Shown here one piece after another: positions 18,012-29,600 of a DNA stretch of 48,629 nt. Below the pieces are notes generated by a model. That model was not told where the DNA came from, did no database searches, and saw nothing but the letters and a program-made list of their open reading frames with translations. The stretch lies in the NCBI GenBank assembly GCA_963620035.1, contig CAVEXN010000015.1, positions 1 through 48,629 of the forward strand, in the 5' to 3' direction. The translations under genes and the position numbers were made by a program. How positions within the stretch are numbered: the stretch's first letter is position 1; every line of letters starts with the position of its first letter. This DNA is from F23-D06 sp963620035. Lineage in GTDB: Bacteria > Bacteroidota > Bacteroidia > Bacteroidales > WCHB1-69.

Positions 18012-19052
18012 ATGCAGTTGAAGCGTCTCACATTCTATGCGCTCTGCCTGCTCTTGGCAGCAGGCTATGCTTCGGGGCAAGGTGCATATCAGTTCCCCAA
18101 CGCCGACTTTGAGAACTGGGTATCCACCGGCAGCGGCAATGCCGTGCCCGCCCACTGGCACACGTTCAGCAATATGCAGTGCGACTTGATGATGGGCATC
18201 GGCTGCGGCACGGCCATGAAGAACCACAGCAACCGCATCACGCGCAAGAACGGCGGCTATGCCCTCCAGATTTACGCCAAGAGCGTGCTGGGCATCATCG
18301 CCAACGGCGCCATGACCACAGGACGCACCCGCGTGGCAAGCCTCAACGCCGGCAGCCCCGAGAACTACAATTATGACCCTGCGGGCTACCGCTGGACTTT
18401 TCACGGCCGCCCCGATTCGATCGCCTTCCTCGCACGCAGCAGCGGCGGCATCTCCGGCAACGCCCTCTTCAAGGTGTTCATCCACGACGGCCACACCTAT
18501 TACGACAAGGCGAACGGCGACTTGCAAGGAACTTGCTACGGGCAGATGATCATCGCTTTTCATCCCACCTCCGACTGGAAACGCTTTGCCAAGAAAGTCT
18601 CCTGGACGGATGCCGCCACACGCCCGAGCCTGATCTTGGGCTCATTCTCCACCAATGAGAAGGCCGGCGGCGGCTCCAGCGGCGACAAGCTTGATGTGGA
18701 TGCCCTGCGCTGCATCTACGACAAAGGCCTCTCTTCGCTCTCTGTTGACGGCGTGAGCCAGCCCGACATGCTCGCCGCCTTTAACCGTGCGGAGTTCGCC
18801 ACGCACGTAGGGCTTACGGGCAACGGCACCAACTCGGGTTTCGCTTCCGCTGTCTATACGCTTCCCGTTGGTTTCAACGCAAGTTGCGAATTTCCTCAGG
18901 TGGGCGCCATACAACGATCGCCCCTGGCCACTTCCGTCATGGTGACGCAGGCCAACCTCGCCAACCCGCAAGCCACCGTCACGGTGACGCACAACGACGG
19001 CTCTACCTTTACCTACATCGTTCGTTTCACACTTTGCGGGATGGGCGTGTGA
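18012..19052 (+). CDS. Secreted PCMD-like protein, short paralogue of the giant protein's N-terminus
   Basis: The start at ATG 18012 is chosen over an in-frame upstream codon at 17952 because it begins a clean signal peptide (MQLKRLTFYALCLLLAAGYASG). The product is 346 residues. From AYQFPNADFENW to TVTHNDGSTFTYIVRF it aligns without large gaps to the first ~340 residues of the 3844-residue protein at 20630. The WTFHGRPDSIAF and DKLDVDALRCIYDKG blocks are almost identical. The domain resembles the putative carbohydrate metabolism (PCMD) domain of Bacteroidetes surface proteins. It ends right where the paralogue enters its Ig-like repeats, with no sorting domain, so it should stay in the periplasm unless it is a truncated relic. 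It converges on the minus-strand PLP-enzyme gene with an 18-nt gap. Confidence 0.7.
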   Translation: MQLKRLTFYALCLLLAAGYASGQGAYQFPNADFENWVSTGSGNAVPAHWHTFSNMQCDLMMGIGCGTAMKNHSNRITRKNGGYALQIYAKSVLGIIANGAMTTGRTRVASLNAGSPENYNYDPAGYRWTFHGRPDSIAFLARSSGGISGNALFKVFIHDGHTYYDKANGDLQGTCYGQMIIAFHPTSDWKRFAKKVSWTDAATRPSLILGSFSTNEKAGGGSSGDKLDVDALRCIYDKGLSSLSVDGVSQPDMLAAFNRAEFATHVGLTGNGTNSGFASAVYTLPVGFNASCEFPQVGAIQRSPLATSVMVTQANLANPQATVTVTHNDGSTFTYIVRFTLCGMGV

Positions 19053-19070
19053 CAGCGAAGATGCAAGAGG

Positions 19071-20318
19071 TCAATGGCTCTTTGCGGACTCTTTTTCCAG
19101 ATCGGAGATGAGTTGGTCGATGGATTGTCTGGTGACGTGCTGCATCACGACGACGTGCGACACCCGTCCGCCGAAAGCGGCATCTTCGCCGCAGGCCAAG
19201 TTGTATTTCCGCACAACGGCATCCGACGGCCGGCGGAAGAGCACCGTGTTGCTGTAGTCGTTGTTCCAGCAGGGCCAACCTATACGTTTGAGTTCTTTTT
19301 TCAGGTATTCCGTGTTTTCCAGCAGTGTCTGCGCCTGTTCGCTCCAACCCTTGTCGCCAATGGTCTTGATGAGCCACCAGAACTTGAGCGGCTCGATGCC
19401 CGAACGCGAGCAGCCGATCATGCGCATGTTGGCGTTAAGGTAAGGTATGTCGAACGTGGTCTGGTTGTCGTATATGGTGCGCGTGGTGATGAAAAGCCCA
19501 CACGGGCTGTCAATGCCGAAGAATTTGTGGCCGCTCACGCTGATGGACTCGAAGCCTTCTTTGCGGCGGTTTACCATATCCTTGTATGGGGTGAAAGGCA
19601 GATAACCGCCAAAGAGGGCGGCATCGACGTGGCGGTAAACGGCCATACCTTTGTGGCGTGCCAGTACAGCATTCAGTTCCTCCTGGTTGTCAATGGCGCC
19701 CTTGAGCGTTGACCCCATGGCATAGATGATGAGGCAAGGGCGTGTCGTGTCGAGTGCAGTCTCGAGCGAGTCGGCCATCATGCGCCCCATAGGGTCGCTC
19801 TTCACGAGACGCACATCAAGGTTCTGGAGGTCGCAAAGGCGGTAGTTGCTGTAATGCGCCTCGTCAGAGACATAGACAACGGGCATTTTCCCGGTCGTTT
19901 TCTTCAGGCAGTTCACGCCGAAGTAGATGCCGTGGTTGTTGCCGTCGGTGCCGCTCATGGTGACGATGCCCCAGGTGTTTTCCTTGTCGAAACCGTACTT
20001 GGGTGCGAAGTATTCGATGACTTCGCGCTCGAAATCGAGCGATGAAAGGGTGTGGTCGCCGCCGGCAAAAGGGTCGCCGGCATTGTTGATGATCATGGCC
20101 TCCATATTGTTGGCGGTGTACCACCGGTAGAACTCCTGCAGTTTGATGTCGTTGTTGCCCGGATAGCCCAACGAGAGGCTGCGCTTGTTGAGGCACTCTT
20201 CGGTCCATTGGTCGAGCCGCGAGAAGCCGGAAGGGGTAATAGTCTGTGCCATAGCCATGCCGGCGGTTGCACCGGCGAGCATGGCAGCAATGATGGTCTT
20301 TTTGATGGTGTAGTGCAT
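19071..20318 (-). CDS. Exported histidine-decarboxylase-like PLP enzyme
   Basis: This 415-residue fold-type I PLP enzyme is most like PLP-dependent histidine decarboxylase (group II). Matching segments: INNAGDPFAGG (77-87), LDFEREVIEYFAPKYG, WGIVTMSGTDGNNHGIY, SDEAHYSNYRL with H155 expected to stack on PLP, MGSTLKGAIDN (201-211), HVDAALFGG with D232 contacting the pyridine nitrogen, and SGHKFFGIDSPCG with K265 as the Schiff-base lysine. All catalytic residues appear intact. It carries an extra N-terminus (MHYTIKKTIIAAMLAGATAG, ending AMAQ before T26) that reads as a Sec signal peptide, which is unusual for a PLP enzyme. If so, it acts in the periplasm or outside. The substrate could be histidine or another amino acid. 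It has its own promoter at 20339-20346. Confidence 0.75.
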   Translation of the reverse strand: MHYTIKKTIIAAMLAGATAGMAMAQTITPSGFSRLDQWTEECLNKRSLSLGYPGNNDIKLQEFYRWYTANNMEAMIINNAGDPFAGGDHTLSSLDFEREVIEYFAPKYGFDKENTWGIVTMSGTDGNNHGIYFGVNCLKKTTGKMPVVYVSDEAHYSNYRLCDLQNLDVRLVKSDPMGRMMADSLETALDTTRPCLIIYAMGSTLKGAIDNQEELNAVLARHKGMAVYRHVDAALFGGYLPFTPYKDMVNRRKEGFESISVSGHKFFGIDSPCGLFITTRTIYDNQTTFDIPYLNANMRMIGCSRSGIEPLKFWWLIKTIGDKGWSEQAQTLLENTEYLKKELKRIGWPCWNNDYSNTVLFRRPSDAVVRKYNLACGEDAAFGGRVSHVVVMQHVTRQSIDQLISDLEKESAKSH

Positions 20319-20338
20319 GCTGAATCTGAATTTGGCGG

Positions 20339-20346
20339 CAAAAGTA
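20339..20346 (-). promoter_or_regulatory. -7 box for the histidine-decarboxylase-like gene
   Basis: Minus-strand TACTTTTG lies 20 nt before the start codon at 20318, so the leader is very short. It is divergent from the giant gene's promoter; the 311-nt intergenic region (20319-20629) holds these promoters and the TTAACGTT element, and no gene. Confidence 0.6.
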
Positions 20347-20456
20347 ATATTTAGATTTTAGAGTTTAGAGGCGTTACGCCTGTATTTCGCTTTCATCTTA
20401 TATAATCACGTCAGTCCGCGGTCTGTGCGCAGGACGGAAAGAGCCCCATATTTCCA

Positions 20457-20481
20457 TTAACGTTCATTAACATTTTTATTT
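20457..20481 (+). promoter_or_regulatory. TTAACGTT-CA-TTAACATT element upstream of the giant gene
   Basis: Second copy of the direct-repeat element at 17849, with one changed base in the second octamer. The match continues as TTTTTATTT and, more loosely, to the -7 box at 20548-20555 (91 nt from the element start), indicating a duplicated control region. Confidence 0.55.
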
Positions 20482-20547
20482 AGTTGATAATTAGTGTTAT
20501 AAGTATTTTAATAAAACAAAAAGGGCGATTGTTAGGCTCTTTTGTCT

Positions 20548-20555
20548 TATTTTTG
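20548..20555 (+). promoter_or_regulatory. -7 box for the giant surface protein gene
   Basis: TATTTTTG lies 74 nt upstream of ATG 20630. Its position relative to the TTAACGTT element is conserved with the short paralogue. Confidence 0.55.
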
Positions 20556-20629
20556 CCGCCGTTTTTGCGGGAGGTCTGTTTCCGGCGCGCAAGCAATATT
20601 TTTTTGAGAGTAATAAAAATCTATACAAA

Positions 20630-23600
20630 ATGAAAAAATTCACATTGTTTGCCCTCTGCCTGCTCTTTGCAGCAGCCACGGCACAAGCCCAGGGCGTCTA
20701 TCAGTTCCCCAACGCCGATTTTGAGAATTGGGATTCCTACGACAGCGGCGATGCCGTGCCTTCCCAATGGCACACGTTTAACACGATGCAGTGCGACTTG
20801 ATGTGGGGCATTGGCTGCAGTACCGCCAAGACGAACCACAGCAACCGTATAACACGTGATGGTGGCGGCTATGCCTTACAGATGTATGCCAAGAGCGTGC
20901 TGGGCGTCATCGCCAACGGCGCCATGACCACAGGGCGCACCAGGGTGAAATCCACAGATGCCGGTAATAGCGAGAACTACAATTTTGACCCATCTGGATA
21001 CCGTTGGACTTTCAATGGCCGCCCCGATTCCATCTCTTTCTATGCCCGCAGCAGCGGCGGCATCTCCGGCAACGCCCTCTTCAAGGTGTTCATCCACGAC
21101 GGCAACACTTTTTACGACAAGGCGAACGGCGACTTGCAAGGAACTTGCTACGGGCAGATGATTATCGCCTTTCATCCCACCTCTTCGTGGGGGCGTTTTG
21201 TTAAGGCGGTCAATTGGTCAAACACCACCGCCACACCGCAGTTGATTTTAGGCTCGTTCTCCACCAACGAAGCGGCAGGCGAGGGTTCCAGCAGCGACAA
21301 GCTCGATGTCGATGCGCTCCGTTGCATTTACGACAAGGGTCTTGCGTCGCTCACCATCGGCGGGGTGAGCCAGAGCGCTATGCTGGCCACGTTCAACAAT
21401 GCGGAGTTCGCCACCCACTCGGGGCTTACGGGCAGCGGCACCAACTCGGGCACGGCCTCCGCCAACTGCACGCAACTGGTATGCTACTCCTCCGACAGCG
21501 ACTTTCCGCAGGTGAGCGCCACCAAACGCTCTTCGCTGGCCACCTCCATCACGGTGTCGCAGGCCACCATAAGCAATCCCAAAGCAACCATCACCGTCAC
21601 CCACAATGACGGTTCAACCTTTGTTTATACCATTAACTTTACCAATGCACATCAACAGCCCGCCACGCCCGTAATAGCCACGGCGGGCAATGTGCATGCA
21701 TGCTGCGCTACGGATGCCCTCACGCTGTCGGTGTCCAATGCGGGCAACAATGCCATCCAGTGGTACCGCTTCGGCGAGGTCCTCCCGGGCGACACCTCCA
21801 GCAGTCTCAACGTTTCCTACGAGAGCCAGACAGCAGCCTCGCAGACCTACGAATACACCTGCACCCTCAACAACAGCGGCTGCACCGCCGCCTCGCAGGT
21901 CTATGCCGTGACGGTTGACTATGTGACGCCGCTCTCCAGCGCCACCGTTGCCCCCGCCAGCATCTGCGGCTCCGGCACGGTGACCTTTGCGGCCACCACT
22001 ACCGCCAACCAGGTGGTGGTGTGGAAGATCAACGGCATCGTGGCCGACTCCGTGCTGGTGAGCGCCGGCAGCCCGCGCACCTTCACGCGTACCTTTACCG
22101 AGAACGACAACGCCGGCACTTACACTTACGAATGTTATTCTAAAAACGCTGCCAACTCAAACTGTCATAGCAGCGTACGCAATGTTTCGGTTACGCTGAA
22201 TGCGATTCCGACCGCCCCTACGGTCTATTCGGCCTCACGTTGCGGTGCGGGGGAGATTACCATCTGGGTTTCGACGCTCGACATGGGCGATTCGGACAAG
22301 TTCAGATGGTACGACAGTCCCAGCGGCGGCACGCCATTGGCCACAGTTGACAACTACGGCACACGCTTTACGACAACGATAAGTCAGACCACCCATTTTT
22401 ATGTGGAGCGTTACAATATGGCCACGGGTTGCGTCAGTGCACGTACCGAGGTGGAGGCAAGGGTCATCACCTCCGTGCCTATGCCTACCGCCACGGAGAC
22501 ATCCGTGACGCTCTGCGGACCGGATGCTTCTGTCGAGTTGGAAGCCACGCCGGCGTCGCAAACATACATATTATGGTATGAAACTGCCGAAGGGGAAGAT
22601 GTTGCCTATCAGGGTTCCGTTATGCCTGTGTGGGGTTCCGAGGAACCTTCCGTGCGCACGTTCTATGCCGCCGGCCATCTCGAGGGATGCGCCAGTGAGC
22701 GCTTGGCTTTCACTGTCACCACGAATGCAGTGCCCGGCATCCCCGAGGTGATCAATGATGAACGCTGCGGTGCCGGCGAGGTTACGCTTCAGGCTTCCGG
22801 AGACGGCACACCCTATTGGTACGCCACCCAAGCCACGGACGAACCGATAGCCACGGGTACGACTTTCACAACAACCATCTCGCAGACGCAAGCCTTCTAT
22901 GTGGCAGCGCGTTCAGAAGCGGGTTGTTTTGGCGGACGCTCTGAAGTCTATGGCTTTGTTCAGGAACTTCCCGAGTCTCCGCTCACGACAGACCATAGTT
23001 ATTGCGGCACGCAGACCGTCACTCTTGAAGCCAGCAGCAACTATACGCTTTTATGGTTCAGCGATGAAGAAGGCACGCAGGCATTGAACAACACAGAGCA
23101 GACCGTTTCAGCCACCACCACATTCTATGCTTTTGCCGTCAGCCCCCAGACCTCCTGCCGCAGCGCAGCCGCTCCGCTCACCGTGACCATCCATCCAGTG
23201 CCGGGCGTGCCTGCCACGGCCGCGCAAGTGTGTCTTGACGGCGGCCGCGTTACCCTGACGGCCGAGCCCGGAACGAACGCTACGGGTTGCCACTGGTACT
23301 TGCCCACACAAGACGCACCCGTGCAAGGCACAACGTACACCACCCGCACGGAGGGCAATTACAGCGTCTCTTCGTACAACGAGCATTGTGAGAGCGCTCC
23401 CGTGCAAGTGTCGGTGAACGCAACTCCTGACGCTCCCGTTGCCGCAGGTGTGGAGCGTTGCGGTGCCGGTGAAGTCACCTTGAACATCACCAACCAGGCT
23501 GATGCCGCTTCCTACCTCTGGTATGCCCAGGCCGAAGGCGGCGAGCCGCTCCATACGGGCTCTGCTTACACCATAGAGAACTTGCCGACAACCACCATCC

Positions 23601-26600
23601 ATTATGTGTCCGCTTTGGTGAACGGATGTGAGAGTCCGCGCACGGCGGTCACCGCCACTGTCAATCCGCTGCCTGCCGCACCCACGGTTACGGGTGCTAC
23701 AGATGTCTGCTACGGTCACGGCACCATGTTCACGGCCACGTTGAGCAACCCCTCTGCCACCCACTGCCAATGGTTCGGCAGTCCTAATATGATTACAAAC
23801 ACATACAATGTTGAAAGTTTAGAAGAGGATCTCGTCGTCACCGTGACGGCCGTTGACAACCTCACCAACTGCGAGAGCGAGACCGTTACCGTCAACGTCA
23901 CCGTACACCCCATTCCAGACGCACCGGTTGTTTATCACGACACGGTTTGTGCCGGCAGTCAGGTTGTGCTGCGTGCCCAGCCGCAGGAGCCGGAGTTGAC
24001 GGTACGCTGGTATGCCAACCGCAGCGCCACTACGGTGCTGGCAGAAGGCAACGAGCTGCGTCCGGAGAACCTGAACGAGGGAACGACCACCTTTTTCGCT
24101 TCTGACTACAACGTTGCCACCGGCTGCGAGAGTGGGCGAGTACCCGTCTATGCCGTGGTGAAGATGATGCCCACACTGCCCGTAGTCGCCAACCTTTCCT
24201 ATTGCGGCACGAGCGATGCTGAACTCTCCATTGCAGACGCAAGCAACAATGCCCACAGATGGTATGCCGATGCTTTGGGCAGCACCTTGATAGCAGAGGG
24301 CAACAGCTGCACAGTCCGCAACGTTTCCGCGACCACCGTCTTCTATGTGGCCGCCAATCATAGCGGATGTGAAACCGGGCTGGTGCCTGTTACCGTCACC
24401 ATCAACGACATACCTGCCACACCCGCTGCCCAAGACGACACACTTTGCACACCGGGTCAGGCCCGGTTGACAGCTTATCCCGCACAAGGAACGGTCTGCC
24501 GTTGGTACGACATTGATATGCTCAATGTAGGCAATGGCAGTTCATTCACCACCGAAAGCCTCGAAGAAGGCACCTTTATCTATTACGTCACTTCCTACAA
24601 CGGAGAAACGGGTTGCGAAAGCCAACCGGCCACGGTGAACGTACTCGTAGCCGCCCCGCTGTCTGCACCTTTCACTATGGCCGACAGCATCTGTGGTCCC
24701 GGCACACTCTATTTGGGCGCACGTCCGGACCGCGACAATGTGGAATGTCGCTGGTATCTGAACGACCATTTGGTGCATACGGGCGACCGCCTCACCATAG
24801 AGGATGCCACAAGCACCGCCACCTACTACGTTTGCCAGCACGACATACAGAGCGGCTGCGAAAGCCGGAAAGTTGCCGTCACTGCCAAGATTTTCCCCGT
24901 ATATAACACCTCTTTCAGCGAAATCGTCTGTGACCGTTATACGTGGGATGACGATACCTATATTGAGTCGGGCAACTATACTAAATTTTTTTATACCACC
25001 AGTGGCTGCGACTCTACCGTGACCTTGCATTTGACCGTCGACAGCAGCAAGACCACCGAATTCGATGCTGTCGCCTGCGACGAATACACGTGGCAGAACG
25101 ACACCTACACCGAGACGGGCGACTACACCAAGATCTTGCAGACGGTCAGCGGCTGCGACTCTACCGTGACGTTGCATCTCACCGTCAACCGTTCTACCGC
25201 CTCGCAGGAAACCATGACGCTATGCAGCGATGAGTTGCCGTTGACATTCCACAGCCTTACCGTTACGGAAGCCGGCAGTTATGAGGTACACATCCTCAAC
25301 AAAAAAGGTTGTGACAGTCTCATCCACCTCACTGTCACTGTTCATCCCCAGCCTGAAAGTCCCGTCGTGTCTGACGTGGCCAAGTGCGGCGCAGGGCAGA
25401 ATTTCACCCTCCGTGCCTCGGTAGGGCAGAACGGCACCGTCTGCAGATGGTACAGCACGGCAGAATCAATGCAGAGCGTGGCCGAGGGCGCATCGTTGGA
25501 GTTGCGCAATGTGCAGCGCGACACCGTCGTCTATGTCAGCAGTTACAACGCCGTGACCGGTTGCGAGAGCGGCCGCGTCCCGGTCAGGGCCATTGTCAAC
25601 GCCATCCCAGCCTTGCCTGTGGTTGACAACCTGGAGAAGTGCGGCGGCGGCACGTTTGCTTTTGAGGTTGCACCGTCCACGGAGACCAATATAACCTTCC
25701 GCTGGTATCCGTCTCCTAATGCTGCCGTGGCCATTGCCGGCGCGGGCAGCACCTACGCTCCCGTAGTCTCGCAGACCACTTCGTATTATGTGGAGAGTTA
25801 CAACGCCGAAACGCAGTGCAAGAGCGACCGTCGGGAGGTTGTGGCAATGGTTCGTGACATCCCGGCTACCCCTTCCTTTGACACTTACGATTTTTGCGGA
25901 GAGGGCTCCCTCGTCCTCAATCGTCCAGAGGCGGGCAACTACCGCTGGTATGCCGCTGCCAATGCGACAGAACCGCTTGCCGGCATAGAACAGAACGCCA
26001 TCGACCTTGTCAGCGAAAGTGTCACCTACTATCTCAGCACCTACATCGACTATCAGAGCATCGTATGCGAAAGCACGCAGCGCGGCGCACTCCAGATCAA
26101 CGTTTATCCCGTATATCAACCCAGGACCCTCTATGACACCGTCTGCCAAGGCGTGGCATACAGCAACTATGGGCACAGCAACCTTTATGAGCAGGACGGC
26201 AACTACACCGTTACACTCAACCGCATATCATCGCACGGCTGCGACAGCCTCGTCACGCTGCAGTTGTGCGTCAACCCTGCCAAAGCAACCAGATTTGCCG
26301 AAACCGTGTGCAACGAGTACGAGTGGAACGGCCAGACCTATTACGAGACGGGCATCTATCAGCAGACCCTCCGCACCGCCAACGGCTGCGACTCTACAGT
26401 GACCTTGCATTTGACCGTCAACAACAGCAAACGCAACGAGTTTGACGCCGTCGCTTGCGACGAATACACGTGGCAGGACGACACCTACACCCAGTCGGGC
26501 GACTACACCAAGACCTTGCAGACGGTGAACGGCTGCGACTCTACGGTGACCTTGCACCTCATCATCAACAAGAGCAAGACTTTCGAGTTTGATGCCGTTG

Positions 26601-29600
26601 CATGCGACGAATACACGTGGAATAATGACATCTATAACGAGTCGGGCGACTATCAGCAGACCCTGCGGACGGTGAACGGCTGCGACAGTGTAGTGACAAT
26701 GCACCTCATCATCAACAAGAGCAAGACCTTCGAGTTTGACGTCGTTGCTTGCGACCAATACACGTGGCAGAACGACACCTACACCCAGTCGGGCGACTAC
26801 ACCAAGACCTTGCAGACGGTGAACGGCTGCGACTCTACGGTGACCTTGCACCTCATCATCAACAAGAGCAAGACTTTCGAGTTTGATGCCGTTGCATGCG
26901 ACGAATACACGTGGAATAATGACATCTATAACGAGTCGGGCGACTATCAGCAGACCCTGCGGACGGTGAACGGCTGCGACAGTGTAGTGACAATGCACCT
27001 CATCATCAACAAGAGCAAGACCTTCGAGTTTGATGCCGTCGCTTGCGACCAATACATTTGGCAGAACGACACCTACACCCAGTCGGGCGACTACACCAAG
27101 ACCATGCGCACCGTAAGCGGCTGCGACAGCGTAGTGACGATGCATTTAGTCATCAACCATCCTGTGACGGAACAGTTGCAGGCCACCATCTGCTTGGGCG
27201 AAACCTTCAGACAGAACGGTTTTGACGTGACCCCGACTTCGGCCGGGACCTTTGAGTACCGCCGCCAGCTGATGTCTGCCGTCACGGGTTGCGACAGCAT
27301 CGCCGTGCTCACCATGACCGTCAATCCCTCATACAACGAGAACGTCTCGCTGACCATCTGCACCGGTGCACTGCCTTACACGTGGCGCGACACGCTGTTT
27401 GCCGCCAATACCATGTCTGGCACTTATACTTTCAAACGTCAGACCGTCAACGGCTGCGACAGCATTGTCAGACTCTCTCTTGCCATCAGCCATGAGTATC
27501 GCGAAACCATTGTGGCGCACATCTGTAGCGGCATGGTCTATGCCGCCAACGGCTTCCACGAGTCGGCTACGGGCATTTACCAACAGCGACTGACTGCGGT
27601 CAACGGCTGCGACAGTGTTGTGGAGCTCAACCTAACCGTACACGAGCCCGTCGTCACCACATTGAGCGGAACGGTATGTCAGGGAGAGCGTTACACCCTG
27701 AACGGCTTTGACATCCAGACCGAAGAGGCAGGCACAGAACAACATCAACTCCGTCTTTCCACCCGCTACGGCTGCGACAGTATAGTGACGCTCAATCTTA
27801 CCGTAAATCCGACTTACAGTATTGAGGAGAAAGCCGAGACCTGCGCCGATGAGCCTTACGTTTGGCAAGGTCATGCCAACGTCAACATCCCGACCGCTGT
27901 GGGCACTTACACGCTTTACGACAGGTTGGCAACTGAAAACGGCTGCGACAGCATCTACAGACTGACCCTCACGGTACATCCGAATTACAGTTTTGCAGAG
28001 ACCGCCGAGACCTGCGCCAATGTGTCCTACGTGTGGCAAGGTCATGCCAACGTCAGCATCCCGACAGAAGCGGGAGTCCACACGCTTTACGACAGACTGG
28101 CCACGGAGAACGGCTGTGACAGCATCTACAGACTGACCCTCACCGTCAACGAGGTCAAGACCACCGACCTGACGGAAGCGGTTTGCCAAGGCGAGCGTTA
28201 CACGCAGAACGGCTTTGACATCCAGACCGCCGAGGCGGGCACAACTCGGCACGAGCGCAACCTCCGCACTGCCGACGGCTGCGACAGCACCGTGACTCTC
28301 ACGCTTACCGTCAATCCGATCTACAGTTTCGAGGAGACCGCCGAGACCTGCGACAACGAGCCTTACGTATGGCAAGGCCATGCCAACGTCAGCATCCCGA
28401 CAGTAGCGGGTGTCCATACGCTTTACGACAGGCAGAGCACGGAGAACGGCTGCGACAGCATCTACAGACTGACCCTCACCATACATCCGACCTACAGCAT
28501 TGCAGAGGAAGCCGAGGCTTGCGACAACGAGCCCTACGTGTGGCAAGGCCATGCCAACGTCAGCATCCCGACAGAAGCGGGAGTCCATACGCTTTACGAC
28601 AGGCAGAGCACGGAGAACGGCTGCGACAGCATCTACAGACTGACCCTCACCATACATCCGACCTACAGCATTGCAGAGGAAGCCGAGGCTTGCGACAACG
28701 AGCCCTACGTGTGGCAAGGCCATGCCAACGTCAGCATCCCGACAGAAGCGGGAGTCCATACGCTTTACGACAGGCAGAGCACGGAGAACGGCTGCGACAG
28801 CATCTACAGACTGACCCTCACCATACATCCGACCTACAGCATAGAAGAGGAATCTGAGACCTGCGAAAATGTGCCTTTCGTGTGGCGCGGACACAGCAAC
28901 GTCGCCATCCCGGCAGAAGTGGGCTCCTACACCCTTTACGACAGGCTGACCACGGAGAACGGCTGCGACAGCATCCATACGCTCAACCTGACTGTCAAGT
29001 CCGTGAAACACAAAGATGTCTATGCTGAGATCTGCTTTGGTGACATCTACACCTTCAACGGAATGGTATATGACGAAACCGGCGACTACAGTGCAACGTT
29101 CACCTCTTCCGCAATGTGCGACTCTGTAGTGACACTGCATCTCACCGTCAATCCCGTCTATCACATCGACACCGCCATCTACATCTGCCAAGGCGCATTG
29201 CCGTATGCGTTCGACACCGACCATGTCTTCACCCAGGCCGGCAACTATACCGTTGCGCTGACTTCGGAAAGCGGTTGCGACAGCGTTTACAGCATCGAAC
29301 TGTTTGTAACCCCCTATGCTCGCCTCGCCGAAAGGGCAACGGTATGTTCCGACGAACTGCCGTACCTGTTCAAGGGGCAAAGTTACACGCAGTCGGGCGT
29401 TTACGAAATCACAGAGATCCAGGACAACGGCTGCAACGTGATCACCACCTTGACCCTCACGGTCAATCCGTCATACAAACACTACGACACGTTAACCGTT
29501 TGCCAGAACAAGATGCCGTATCTTTACGACGCCAATCGTCTCTTGACACACGCCGGCAACGACACCATTCACTACCGCACCGTCAAGGGTTGCGACAGCA

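Noticed and set aside
26429..27164. Regularly spaced repeats considered as CRISPR
   Set aside because: Units are 147 bp, contiguous, in frame and code for protein modules. There are no unique spacers or cas genes.
27632..29380. 582-codon minus-strand frame with strong internal repeats
   Set aside because: Same explanation: a mirror of the repeat arrays in the giant gene.
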